NCBI GenBank assembly: GCA_946811695.1 | Contig: OX328123.1 | Coordinates: 13,930,162 to 13,994,161 of the forward strand | Direction of reading: 5' to 3' | DNA length: 64,000 nt | Source of the DNA: Gonocerus acuteangulatus | Taxonomy: Eukaryota; Arthropoda; Insecta; Hemiptera; Coreidae | Shown here: in pieces, positions 10,467 to 21,577 of the stretch | How positions within the stretch are numbered: position 1 is the first letter of the stretch | Layout of the letters: each line of letters starts with the position of its first letter | The notes under the pieces: model-generated | What the model saw: the letters and a program-made list of their open reading frames with translations, nothing else | The model's database searches: none | What the model was told of the DNA's origin: nothing | Made by a program: the position numbers and the translations under genes

Positions 10467-11560
10467 CTGTTCGCTCATTTCTGGCTTCCCTGATGGTCCG
10501 ATTTTGATGAAATTTGGTACAAAAATCCGTCGTCCAATTTGAAAGGCTAAGTTCGTTAACCATCAAAATCCGTCCACTGGAAGATGGCGTTTGGGGCGAA
10601 ATTCGCGCAAAAAAAAATCGTAACGCTTACGTTTTTAAGTTCATAAGCTTGTAAACACGTGTTTTATAGGCTTCTTGGGCTAGGAAAACGAATGAAACCA
10701 TTTTCAAGGCGATAGCTTTAACCGTTTTCGAGAAAATTGGAAAAATAGTTTTTGAATACCGTTTTTGGTTTGGGTACTTAGAATCATGGGATTCAGTTGA
10801 AACATTTACTGCATGTTCTACTTTCATTAAAACTAATTCGTTGAAATTTTGGTTGCGTTTGGAGTTAAGGAAGGGTTAGAATAAATTATTTTATTAACAG
10901 ACATAAAAAAGTTTTGGTAACTTTGTATACTTTCCTTAATATCCCGAAAAAGGTTGAGAATTTGGGAAACGGAAGAATACCATTAGAAAGCTTACTAAAT
11001 GGTCTACAAAAAAGGTTCTGATGAAAGTTTTGATTAGGCGATGTCAATCGGAGAAATAAGTGCTTAAAACTTTTTATTTTGATGTACCACTTTTAGCCGT
11101 TTAATTTAAGTTAGCTGGATTTGTAGTCTTTTTGAGACTATATCTAGATTTATGTTTTATGAAAGATTGAATGTATGTCTTAGAATATAAACTGAAAAAG
11201 AGTATAGCGGATAGGGCCAAGGAAGCTACCCTAAAGAAAATCCCGCTTCCCGAAGAACGTAATATGAGTAGGCTGGTGAGAGTATCAGCTGGTGGGGAAA
11301 TTGAAAAGGAAAATGTGGATACTCTGATTGTTGGGGTTTGGAGTGAATCTGTATTAAATTATAGGAGGAATTTATCAACATAAAAGTTTAAATTTCAAAC
11401 AGGAGTGATATATCCTAGCAGATTATAGGTTTAATCCAATTCCAGCCTTAGAGGATCATTAATTCTCCGTTTATACGAGTGACATTATAAAACATTCAAA
11501 ATGAACATCATAGGCATGTGGCGAGCTTATGACCCTTTCCTCCCTCCACGAGGGACACTA
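10427..11560. other. (TA)n tract and non-coding sequence
   Basis: Begins with (TA)n (10434-10461), followed by sequence in the style of the A/B repeats (TTCGTTAACCATCAAAATCCGTCC). A 70-codon plus-strand frame at 11171-11383 is unrecognised. No gene supported. Confidence 0.4.
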
Positions 11561-11562
11561 GG

Positions 11563-11605
11563 GATAAGAACGGAAATGCGTTAAAATGACGCATTTCCTG
11601 CTGTT
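11563..11605 (+). repeat. family G terminal hairpin, solitary
   Basis: TAGGGATAAGAAC-type lead followed by the imperfect palindrome GGAAATGCG...CGCATTTCC. The same terminus bounds the element at 17992-18916 and recurs near 27.2 and 35.2 kb. Confidence 0.6.
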
Positions 11606-12060
11606 TTTTTTTTTTTTTTTTGTAAGAGCCAAGGTTAATTTAGCGATCGAGATATGATCCTGTAAACTTTTGAGGCTGTTTACTGTCATTAGCACTGATT
11701 TTTTTTTTTTTTTTTTTTTTATGTTTTGTGCGTATTTTTAGACCTGAAGGAACGTAAACACTTTTATTTATTGTCCTTTCATTGTAGGGGAGACAAACAA
11801 ACAGTTTCCAAACATACTGTACGCAATGCATCAAATTTTTGGCAACCCATACTCAACATTAAAATACAATTAATGTTGCTTTGCTTAAACTATGATTTCT
11901 TTAAAAGATTTATTCCGTAATTTTCTAATTCACAAATATAGGTATAATTTATAAAAGCCTTTTTTTCCTGTAATTCGCCTTAAATTTTGAGAGAAATGAA
12001 GAGGATTTATGCTGTCCACGGAAAGTATGAAAAGCTGAATCCTCTCGCTAAGCCAAGAAA

Positions 12061-12160
12061 CGTGGCATAACCCACACGTGTCAGCTTTACATACGTGGCA
12101 TAACCCACATATGTCAGCTTTACATACGTGGCATAACCCACATATGTCAGCTTTACATAC
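12061..12160. repeat. 33-bp tandem repeat, three units
   Basis: Three near-identical 33-base units containing GTGGCATAACCCACA and GTCAGCTTTACATA. The flanks from 11606 show only homopolymer runs and no gene. Confidence 0.9.
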
Positions 12161-12531
12161 TTAAGTGTCATCAAACTATACCCGAAATTTCCAGAATTAA
12201 ATATTCTAGCATCAGTTCTTCAAGGTCTTAACTTTTAAAATATTCATAACATTTAAAATACATTAAATAAAAATTAAAAAATAAATAGATTTTTTTGAAT
12301 ATCTGATTGCTGCTCATTGTCGCATCGCATCTTGACTATTCCTTGACTTCTTCTCATTACCTAGACGATTAACTATCTGTATTTCATTAACATAAATTAA
12401 GACCGTCAGAATCATATCAACAATTTTGGCGAGGCTATATACAGGCCCCCACTCAGGTACTGTCCACGCCCGAAGATGCTTAACATCGATAACCGATATG
12501 AATCGGTGTATTCCATGTGGCTATGTATATA

Positions 12532-12583
<52 letters not shown>

Positions 12584-12701
12584 TACATACATTTACAGGG
12601 TTAATTTTTGGCATCTATCTGCGCAGGGTCGGTGAAGAATTGGAGACTTTTTTCAAAATTTCTTTCAAATTATAAGATGATGAAGAGGATGAAACATTAA
12701 C

Positions 12702-13969
12702 TTAAGGGTTAATACTACATTGTGTGATCAAAATCAAAGTCATTTTCTTGAATTTATAAATAACAAATAAATCAATATTTATAAATTCTTTATATCAAAC
12801 GTTTTATATGGGATGTTGATCAGTGTTGGGCATTATTCGAATAAATTATTATTCGAATGATCATTCGAATAAATTTTTAGTGAATGACGAATAATACACT
12901 GAATTATCTTGTTCACACAGTCCATCATGAATTATTCACAGAATTATTCGTTATTCATTATTCGTTATTCATCATTTATTATTCATCATTCGTTATTATT
13001 TATTTCTAGTTGGTCTCCTGAATAATCCTACTCAAACACACTTAATTATTTACACTTAATTAGTTATTCACTAAAACATGTTTATTCTGAATGATCATTC
13101 GAATAATTTGTGAATAAAACATAAACTTCCTTCACAGAATAACGAATAATGAATGAAAGTAATTATTCTTCATTCATGAATGAAATAATACATTTATTCA
13201 TTAATTATTATTCATCATTCTGAATAATTTTTGCCCAACACACAAGTTTTAATTCTTCGGAAAAAAAATGGTGGTTGTGTCGGATGAACGGAAATCCTCT
13301 TTTTTCACGGGCGATGGTCTGAAGGCGGCAATTTTTAATCTAGAACAAAAAACTACAATCATTTCGAAAGAAGAAGGTTAAATCTTGTGAAGTGCGTAGG
13401 ATGCTTAAGAGATTTTAATTTTTTCGAAAATGGTGAACATTTATTTAATTTTTATTAAAGCATCCGTCGAACAACGGTCATAAAATCGATATAATTCAAT
13501 GAATTGAAAAAATCCTACGTACTTTTCTTCAGTAAATATCATTAGGAAGTTGCAGTTAAAATTTGAAGTCGTTGGGGCAAAAATTGAAGACGCCAGAATA
13601 TCGTCCTATTTGAAAAACACAGTTTTGAAAAAACGAGTTTAAAGTTTTATGTTCTTAAATATTCATTTCTTTCCTTTTTAATTTTTTTTCATGCTGTCTT
13701 ATAATAAAGATGAAAAAAATGGGTTTTGATTTTGAAATTTATTGAAGAAGGACCAAAAGAAGCTCGCTCAAAAAATTATGTTCAAATCAGCTTCGCGTTC
13801 ACTCGGCATCTAGATTTCATTCGGAAAATCGTATTTTTTGCCCATTTAAAAAATGTTTCTTTACATAAACACTCTTGGATATCACTTTTGATTAGTTAAG
13901 GAAGATATTTAGCCCATAATAAAAAAAAATGTTAAAAAAAAAAAATTACAAGATAGTATTACCCTTTAA
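12702..13969. mobile_element. repeat family D, copy 1: TTAA-flanked TIR element
   Basis: The left end reads TTAAGGGTTAATACTAC and the right end GATAGTATTACCCTTTAA: inverted termini beginning GGGT directly inside TTAA. TTAA targets are used by piggyBac and Kolobok. No transposase is visible, so it is non-autonomous. Related sequence lies at 40.9-41.5/43.6-43.85 kb (plus) and 46.0-47.3 kb (minus). A hAT-like MITE (12821-13242) is nested inside. Confidence 0.6.
12821..13242. mobile_element. hAT-like MITE with GTGTTGGGCA termini
   Basis: Ends are CAGTGTTGGGCA and TGCCCAACACA, a typical hAT terminus. The interior is AT-rich and made almost entirely of ATTATTCG/CGAATAAT-type palindromes. No coding capacity and no clean 8-bp target duplication, so it is old. 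Confidence 0.7.
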
Positions 13970-14033
13970 GTAGGATCGGTGAAGTTCTGGGCACATTTTT
14001 CAAAATTTCTTTCGACTTATAAGATTATGAAAT

Positions 14034-14079
14034 GGTTCTTTGCAATGTCCAGTTTTATAACAGGACATTGCAAAGAACC
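14034..14079. repeat. perfect 17-bp hairpin
   Basis: GGTTCTTTGCAATGTCC (14034-14050) and its exact reverse complement (14063-14079) enclose a 12-base loop. No T-run follows, so it does not look like a terminator. Role unknown. Confidence 0.85.
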
Positions 14080-14547
14080 CCGAAATTGTCAGGTGTGATT
14101 TCGAATTAAAATCCCCTACTACAATAAGGGCGACCTAAGATCCTACCTGACTTCAGACAAAGCAGGAGGTAATGACGATTAATGGAATCAATGTCTTTGA
14201 ATACTGAGTACGGAACTATTGTCCTGGAAGTGGAACAAGACGAGGCTTCCATTTTCCCGGGGATCGGTGAGAAGGCTGAGCACGTACTTACATTCCAAGT
14301 GAGTTAGCAGTCAAGACTTATAGTAGTCGCTCTTCCCTTTTGTAATACTTCGGCCTTTCTTCTTACATTCAGTTTACAATTCCCAATTACTAATTGTATG
14401 CTGATGCTTTATCGAAGGATCTATGATGAAACTTAGCTCCAAGCTTCCAAATACTCCAAGATAATGTTTAAAAGCTAGGAGAAAACGACAGATTTTCAAA
14501 TAAATCTATATTTCGAATGTATCGGCAGCCTTCCTCAGGAACAATAT

Positions 14548-14746
14548 ATACAGGGTTTCTCGCATTGAGACGTGAGAAGGATGGGACATCACCATCATCG
14601 TGTGAAATAGAGAATGTGTTTTGAATGGCTCCTTCACGCTAAAGCATATACAGGGTTTCTCGCATTGAGACGTGAGAAGGATGGGACATCACCATCATCG
14701 TGTGAAATAGAGAATGTGTTTTGAATGGCTCCTTCACGCTAAAGCA
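14548..14746. repeat. 100-bp tandem duplication
   Basis: Two essentially identical 100-base units, each starting ATACAGGG and ending near CACGCTAAAGC. The unit includes the left terminus of the surrounding element. Confidence 0.92.
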
Positions 14747-15455
14747 CATTTATTGGTTTTGACTTACAAATCAAAAAGTTTAAATATACAAAGTAATTAA
14801 ATAGGTAGTGAAGAATGTAATTCTTATGATCTATTCAGACAAATCAGTGGCCTGTCCACTTTCACTGCATTTAATGCAAATTGGTTCAAGTTATAGATGT
14901 AAATTTATTTCGTGTATTACACGTTATTTCGGTGTTTATACTGTTTTGTCGTCCGCAAACATGACATCGCCCTTTCCTTTTCTTCGGAGGTGGTTTTCAC
15001 ATTGTTGCTTCTTGACTCCTTTGGAATTTTCTTAACAAAAATTGTTTTGTATCGGAAGGAAGTGACGGAATGCTTGCTCTGGACTGCAAATGTACATTCA
15101 TGAGCTTAAATGCAACTCATTCTTCATTGTTACATTGGTCGAGAGGAACCAGCAAGGTGTTCAAGCGGTTTACAGAATTAAGGAATAAGTGACAGGGTGG
15201 CACACCACTTGTCACAGTAGGCAGGGGTTTTCCTTGGCATACCTGAGGTCTGTGGGCCGTAGGGTTTCCCGGCAATTACTTACAAGACGAAATACTGGCA
15301 CTTTGTGCGTCTGCGGGAGTGCTGGAGGGTCAATAACGGGTGTTACATATTGTAAATTTAATGAATATTCTAAAAATGTGATAGTTTTTATGGTTGATGT
15401 ATCAAAAATCAGGAAAACACAGTTTTTCACCAAGAAATAAAATAGTTTCCAAAAT

Positions 15456-17078
15456 AGCCAAAATTTGAGTACCTCTGCAACATGTACAGATAGAACACTC
15501 TATTTTACGTCACTTAACTACAAACAACGTGCAGAATAATCCCCTAAATTTGAGTACCTCTGCAACATGTACAGATAGAACACTCTATTTTACGTCACTT
15601 AACTACAAACAACGTGCAGAATAATCCCCTAAATTTGAGTACCTTTGCAATATGTACAGATAGAACACTCTATTTTACGTCACTTAACTACAAACAACGT
15701 GCAGAATAATCCCCTAAATTTGAGTACCTCTGAAACATGTACAGATAGAACACTCTATTTTACGTCACTTAACTACAAACAACGTGCAGAATAATCCCCT
15801 AAATTTGAGTACCTCTGCAACATGTACAGATAGAACACTCTATTTTACGTCACTTAACTACAAACAACGTGCAGAATAATCCCCTAAATTTGAGTACCTC
15901 TGAAACATGTACAGATAGAACACTCTATTTTACGTCACTTAACTACAAACAACGTGCAGAATAATCCCCTAAATTTGAGTACCTCTGCAAGATGTACAGA
16001 TAGAACACTCTATTTTACGTCACTTAACTACAAACAACGTGCAGAATAATCCCCTAAATTTGAGTACCTCTGCAACATGTACAGATAGAACACTCTATTT
16101 TATGTCACTTAACTACAAACAACGTGCAGAATAATCCCCTAAATTTGAGTACCTCTGCAACATGTACAGATAGAACACTCTATTTTACGTCACTTAACTA
16201 CAAACAACGTGCAGAATAATCCCCTAAATTTGAGTACCTCTGCAACATGTACAGATAGAACACTCTATTTTACGTCACTTAACTACAAACAACGTGCAGA
16301 ATAATCCCCTAAATTTGAGTACCTTTGCAATATGTACAGATAGAACACTCTATTTTACGTCACTTAACTACAAACAACGTGCAGAATAATCCCCTAAATT
16401 TGAGTACCTCTGAAACATGTACAGATAGAACACTCTATTTTACGTCACTTAACTACAAACAACGTGCAGAATAATCCCCTAAATTTGAGTACCTCTGCAA
16501 CATGTACAGATAGAACACTCTATTTTACGTCACTTAACTACAAACAACGTGCAGAATAATCCCCTAAATTTGAGTACCTCTGAAACATGTACAGATAGAA
16601 CACTCTATTTTACGTCACTTAACTACAAACAACGTGCAGAATAATCCCCTAAATTTGAGTACCTCTGCAAGATGTACAGATAGAACACTCTATTTTACGT
16701 CACTTAACTACAAACAACGTGCAGAATAATCCCCTAAATTTGAGTACCTCTGCAACATGTACAGATAGAACACTCTATTTTATGTCACTTAACTACAAAC
16801 AACGTGCAGAATAATCCCCTAAATTTGAGTACCTCTGCAACATGTACAGATAGAACACTCTATTTTACGTCACTTAACTACAAACAACGTGCAGAATAAT
16901 CCCCTAAATTTGAGTACCTCTGCAACATGTACAGATAGAACACTCTATTTTATGTCACTTAACTACAAACAACGTGCAGAATAATCCCCTAAATTTGAGT
17001 ACCTCTGCAACATGTACAGATAGAACACTCTATTTTACGTCACTTAACTACAAACAACGTGCAGAATAGTCCCCTAAA
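15456..17078. repeat. 85-bp satellite array, 19 units, with 8-unit higher-order repeat
   Basis: Period is exactly 85 bases (CCCCTAAATT at 15541, 15626, and so on). Units differ at a few diagnostic sites (TGCAAC, TGAAAC, TGCAAG, TTGCAATATG; TACGTC or TATGTC). The order of variants in 15541-16220 repeats in 16221-16900, so a 680-bp block of eight units was itself duplicated. Confidence 0.95.
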
Positions 17079-17101
17079 GTTTTGACTTCTCAATGCGGGA
17101 C

Positions 17102-17440
17102 GCCTATATATTAAGTTTAGTTAGTTACATATGTATATTAGAACTGTACGATTAGTTTCACATATATCAAGATGAGTTAGACTTACAGCATCGTATTTTG
17201 TAGATTACGAGTTTTAAGTGAGTGCTAAAAGAGATTGAACGCGGGAAAGTAAGACGACATACGGTGACCTGGGACTACTGTCAGGAGAAATTTAAGGGAC
17301 ATCTTTAACCCTCTCACCGCTTCCCTTCTCTTGTTGGTAGGCCGATTTTCCTCTAGTAATTTGTGATATTGATAAATTCTATTTGAACTGGGAACACTAG
17401 TTGAGATGAAAAAAACTTAAGTCCAGCTATCTCTGGACCA
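17102..17440. other. no recognised gene
   Basis: Non-repetitive AT-rich sequence; nothing identified. Confidence 0.4.
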
Positions 17441-17444
17441 GTTC

Positions 17445-17640
17445 CGACCTAAAAACAACAATAAAAATACTTATATCCAGTTGCTAAAACATCACTTTCC
17501 TCAACCAGGTATATTCTTAAACTTGGCAATGTTTTATTTGTGCCGAAATTATCTTTAGAGAGAAAACTAAACATTGCCAAGTTTAAGAATATTTTGTATA
17601 TATATATATAAGTATTTTGATTGTTGTTTTTAAAGGCCAG
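17445..17640. repeat. foldback element
   Basis: Two 24-base perfect inverted arms (17511-17534 and 17569-17592, core ACTTGGCAATGTTT) are flanked outward by a further imperfect inverted pair (about 17450-17478 and 17605-17632). The whole 200 bases fold into one stem. No coding capacity. Confidence 0.75.
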
Positions 17641-17991
17641 TTGAAGTGTCTTTACTGTTCTTAGTAAGTAACTATGAGGTCTTCCAAGTAATGAACTTGG
17701 ACATTTCTTTCTTGTATCATCTCTTGTATTGGGAAATATTTTTGGTTGAAAATATGGTTCACTTAATACATTAACTCATACTACTTTTTTTGGAGTGTAG
17801 GATGGTAAGGCGTTTTTGGGGGGTTTTAGGAGGTCATTAAAACTATATTGCGAATTTCCTCGATGACCTTTGATGACTGCTGCCTTTGAAGTCGCAGCTC
17901 CTTGTAGGGTGTGGGTATCATGGGTGACATCGTCCTGCCGTAGTTTTGTTCGTCCTCTGTGCCTTAACTCATGGTACTCATAAAAAAAAAA

Positions 17992-18693
17992 TAAGGGATA
18001 AGAACGGAAATGCGCTGAGATGACGCAGTTCCAGCGAGTCGGACATATTTACTTTAAAATAAATAAAAAAAAAAATATGTCGGTTATATTTCCAAATTGT
18101 CTACAGAAAGAGAAAATGAATACTTTCTGTGACTATATCTATCAAGAACAGGAGGTTATAGAGATGTTCTAAATAATGAGATGCTTCCAGATACATCTTC
18201 AATCATTCGTGATTAAACTTGATTTGTCCAATTTTCAATCCACTCCTCTAAATCAATTCTCTTAGGTCTTACATTGATGGAAATCTCAGTCTTTTCTAAC
18301 CTTTAGTTTAGTTTTTTTTTTTTTTATCTTAAAATAACTGTATAATCATGTAAAGGAGAAGGGACTAAGCTTGAAAAACGTTTTTACTACTTCTTTTGAA
18401 CTCCTGGGTCCAAATTGTTCCCAAATTTTTCTACCATCTTCGGTTTTGGTTCCTTGCAACAAGCACACTTTTAGGACAGGTTAACTACAGATTATCACTT
18501 TTTCTAGCCAGGAAATAAAAATAAAAATTATATAAATGTACAACACATAAAAAAGCAGGCGGAAAAAGTAATTTCACTAATAGGAAAACGTTCTCTTATT
18601 GCATTGTTTATTTTACTCATTCGTCTTTTGTCTAAAAAAATTGAAAAAACATCCGACTCGCAGGAACTGCGTCATCTTAGCGCGGTTCCAGTT

Positions 18694-18729
<36 letters not shown>

Positions 18730-18916
18730 GGCTTATCTAGATCTAGGTCATTAGCGCCGACATCCAGGGTTTAGCGAGGAATTTGCGAGCCGTGGGATGA
18801 TAAAATTCCTGCCGGAGGTTGGGAATCGAACCCACCATCTCCCGCTTATGAATCCAAGGCGCTAGCCATTAGACCACGGGAGACCCCGGTTCCTGTTCAT
18901 ATCCCTATTCTCATTT
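17992..18916. mobile_element. family G TIR element (non-autonomous)
   Basis: Left terminus AGGGATAAGAACGGAAATGC and right terminus, read inverted, AGGGATATGAACAGGAAC, extending into about 50-base inverted repeats that include GATGACGCAGTTCC and GCGAGTCGGA. The interior is AT-rich without a transposase. A SINE (18697-18887) interrupts the right TIR. Superfamily unknown. Confidence 0.7.
18697..18887 (-). repeat. tRNA-derived SINE, copy 1
   Basis: On the minus strand a tRNA-like head (A box TGGTCTAATGGCTAGCG, B box GGTTCGATTCCC) leads into a body with CCTGGATGTCGGCGCTAATG and a poly-A tail (poly-T on the plus strand). The flanks GGTTCCaGTTCAT (18684-18696) and GGTTCCtGTTCAT (18888-18900) form a 13-base target duplication with one mismatch. 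Transcription by RNA polymerase III would be internal. Not a tRNA gene: the acceptor stem is not closed. Confidence 0.9.
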
Positions 18917-19293
18917 GAAAAGCATAGAATAGAAACGGATAATATTTTCCTTGGCCTTTGTTCAAAGGGTTTTATGGCTATACCTGGGGTCGGGTCCTCA
19001 AGACCCAGAAACCTCTTCTACCGATACTTCATTTCATACGTTTCAATGAATTGGAAAATATCAAAAATTTTCACATATTCCTGTGTTCTTTTACTATAGT
19101 AATAATTCTACAGATAAAATCAATTAAAAAATAAAATAAAAAACCAACAGCATAAAGGCAATTGAAAATATTCAAATCTTTTTCTCTTGGCAAGCTATAT
19201 TTCTAACAATGAATTGTTTTTCTTATTTTGCCTAATCTGTTTTATTGTAAAATACATTATCCAACTATAAGCAATTAAAAACAACAAGGAATA
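18917..19293. other. no recognised gene
   Basis: AT-rich sequence without recognisable coding or repeats. Confidence 0.4.
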
Positions 19294-19445
19294 AATATAT
19301 ATACAAATTTGAACCACCGTTATTTTCGGTCTCTAGGGGTTCTGAAACGCGAAATTTTCTAGTCGGCACTTCCGGATTGTTTCATTGTATCAACCTTATA
19401 AGCGGGGTTCCTCCCTATCGGGGAGGGAGGAACCGCGCTAAAAAG
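19294..19445 (+). repeat. repeat family C, copy 2 (3' portion)
   Basis: Matches the minus strand of 4800-4950: CAAATTTGAACCACCGTTAT, then the GC-rich hairpin and GCGCTAAAA. Differences are few, so the two copies are fairly recent relatives. Confidence 0.85.
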
Positions 19446-19868
19446 TTAAAAACCTGCTAGGGATAAATAATTAGCATAAATGAGGTAAACATTATTGAAA
19501 CCAGGAATAAGATGTTCACAGTAAACAAAGAATTAAAAACAGGAATTAATAAAAACAGCGGAGAACAAGAGCAAAAAAAAAATATCCTAAAGAAAAAAAT
19601 CACAGAATGAAAAAAAAAAAAAAAAAAAGTATAAGGAAGATGTTCTAGCCAGTAAGGAAGAGTGAAAAACAAATTAAAAATATACGACAAACAATAATTT
19701 CGACGGAGCTTAGCGACCGCCATTTCCTCCAAGTAATTCCTTCCCGACAAAGAAGTAAAAAAAAACAAACCTAGAAATTATTTCCGGCAGAACAGAATTT
19801 GAATAAGGACTAAGGAATTCATTAAGTATTCTTCAAGTTATTATTAGTAAAGAGTATTAACATTGTTT
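19446..19868. other. no recognised gene
   Basis: A 103-codon minus-strand frame (19457-19768) is Phe-rich owing to an A-run and has no family resemblance. Confidence 0.4.
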
Positions 19869-19883
19869 AAATCAAAGAAGATG

Positions 19884-20046
19884 GGGGGTCTCCCGTAGTC
19901 TAGTGGCTAGCGCGCTGGATTCATAAGCGGGAGATGGTGGGTTCGATTCCCACCTCCGGCAGGAATTTTCTCATCTCAAGGCTCGCTGGGAAAATTCCTC
20001 GCTGTACCCTGGATGTCGGCGCTAATGACCTAGAAGTAGATGCGCC

Positions 20047-20073
<27 letters not shown>
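19884..20073 (+). repeat. tRNA-derived SINE, copy 2
   Basis: Same family as the copy at 18.7 kb, on the plus strand, with a poly-A tail. A perfect 15-base target duplication AAATCAAAGAAGATG flanks it (19869-19883 and 20074-20088), which fixes both ends and suggests a young insertion. Confidence 0.95.
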
Positions 20074-20079
<6 letters not shown>

Positions 20080-20111
20080 AAGAAGATGAAAATAAGGTAT
20101 AAATAACAAGC

Positions 20112-21200
20112 CGAATACCCCCGTGCTTCGTCACGGCAGATTGTATTGCGTTAAATAATGTATCTACTATAATTTATGTATCTACTATTTACTATATAAT
20201 TTATTAAACAGTAAAGGTTAAAATCCGTTGTCAATAATAAATGTACATTAAAATTTAAAAATGTATCCATTATATTTACGAGCATTACCATGAAGTGTTC
20301 TGACTGGGGATGCTGGGTGAGGAGGCTGTGCAAGGGTTCGGGATGGCACCAGCTGTGGCCAGATTAAGCATTAGAAGGTGGGCGGAAGCTGAGCATAGGA
20401 GGAAGTGGTGCAGCAGCTCCACCCAGAGAAAGGCGAAGCTGTTCCTTTCCTTTGTGGACAAGAAGAGGACGGAGACTCTCCTTAATCTGTGCAGGTCCAA
20501 GGTAAGACTAGTTACAGCTCTTCTTACAGGTCACTGTAGAATGCATCGGCACCTCTACTCCATGGGGCTGACCAGGACCTCATGGTGCAGACTATGCTTT
20601 GAAGACGACGAGACGCCGTATCACATCATATGCAGATGTCCAGCTCTTGTAGCAAAGAGATACCTGTATTTTGGTGCAGACTTCATTGATGACCCTAGAA
20701 GGCTACCGGAACTGAACCTTCGAACTCTATTAAGGTTCATCTCGGATACGGCGCTGTTGGTGTAACAGGCTGGCTTGTCGGGTGGCACAATAGGCCCTGT
20801 TGGCCTCGGTGCAGCTCCCTCTACGTGGGCACCCGTTTTTAACAATAATAATAATAATAAAAGGGTTCGGGATATTATTACCTCGGATGGACCATCACCA
20901 GGTAAAGCGTAAACTCTATGAGGGCGAAAATCACAGTTTATTTCGAGCAATTCAAGGTCTGCCATCGTAGTTGAAATGAACCGCAAATACAAATAATATT
21001 ATGAAATAGATATAGTACGGTAACAGCTGTCCTGTTATCGTCCTAGCAACGCATGCTCCCTAGGCGTGTAGCTCTCTTTAAAATCAACTAAAAATTCAAA
21101 CCCCTCCAAAAATACTTAAAAATTTGAATATCAAAAAATCCTTTCTTATTATCCCCAAAGGTATTATTAACCCCAAAGGTACCTTCAAGTCCTTTTAGCA
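20112..21200 (+). repeat. repeat family F, copy 1 (interrupted)
   Basis: Excluding the LINE insertion at 20345-20860, this matches the minus strand of 62160-62870 (for example GGACCATCACCAGGTAAAGC and TTGCGTTAAATAATGTATC). A further piece of the same match appears near 21890-21960, after intervening insertions. Unclassified old repeat. Confidence 0.8.
20345..20860 (+). pseudogene. LINE ORF2 C-terminal fragment with (AAT)n tail
   Basis: A 5'-truncated non-LTR retrotransposon. The frame from about 20345 to 20765 encodes the end of an RNase H-class ORF2: a GHCRMHRHLYSMGL segment and the zinc knuckle CRLCFEDDETPYHIICRC, typical of the last 150 residues of R1/I-group and related polymerases, which may help bind template RNA. 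After the stop there is a short 3' UTR and an (AAT)n tail (20843-20860). A perfect 13-base target duplication AAGGGTTCGGGAT brackets it (20332-20344 and 20861-20873), and the empty version of the site exists at about 62543-62555. RT and endonuclease are absent, so it is inert. Confidence 0.92.
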
Positions 21201-21414
21201 ACACATTTACATAATGGAGGGAAAAGACTGAACAGCAATTGAGGTCATTAAACTTCACATGTTGTTCATCTAAGTAACCGGTAAAACCGAATATAAAGTC
21301 ATACATAAATATTTTATGAATTAATATTTATTCCTGTTTTTACTAACTTCCTTTTATTAAAACAAAATACAAAAATAAAATGAACTGTAATAAAAATTAA
21401 AAAAAAAATTAATT

Positions 21415-21545
21415 TCGTCTAGAGCCTTCTGTTTAAATTCGCAGATAACACCCGCGCCTGCGCGAACGCCAGCTTTTTTGTGACACTTTTTTTGTAACGC
21501 TTTCTTTCAGTGTAGTCATCGCTAAATCATATTTTTGCTAAAACT
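21415..21545 (+). repeat. repeat family C, copy 3 (inner portion)
   Basis: Matches the minus strand of 4430-4790 from TTCGTxTAGAGCCTTCTG through the GTGACACTTTTTTTGTAAC stretch to CTAAATCATATTTTTGC. The CATGCGCA tandem units are reduced here to a single CGCGCCTGCGCGAACGC. Confidence 0.75.
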
Positions 21546-21577
21546 ATAAAAAGGCATGGAACACCTTTATTTGGTAA

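Larger units (their letters stand above)
14548..17101. mobile_element. TIR element carrying satellite arrays at both ends
   Basis: The left end (TATACAGGGTTTCTCGCATT at 14547) and right end (CTCAATGCGGGACGCCTATA at about 17080) are imperfect inverted repeats sharing CGCATTGAGA. Next to the left end a 100-bp unit is duplicated; near the right end an 85-bp unit is repeated 19 times. An unamplified relative at 21578-21800 (inverted) carries one 85-bp equivalent in the same place. The centre (14750-15455) has only short unrecognised frames. TA-flanked ACAGGGT ends suggest a Tc1/mariner relative; this is inference. Confidence 0.6.

Noticed and set aside
15456..17078. CRISPR array
   Set aside because: Contiguous 85-bp units without unique spacers; eukaryotic transposon context.
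18790..18887. Functional tRNA gene
   Set aside because: A and B boxes are present but the acceptor stem does not close, and the unit continues into a SINE body with poly-A and target duplication. Same for 19884 and 34467.
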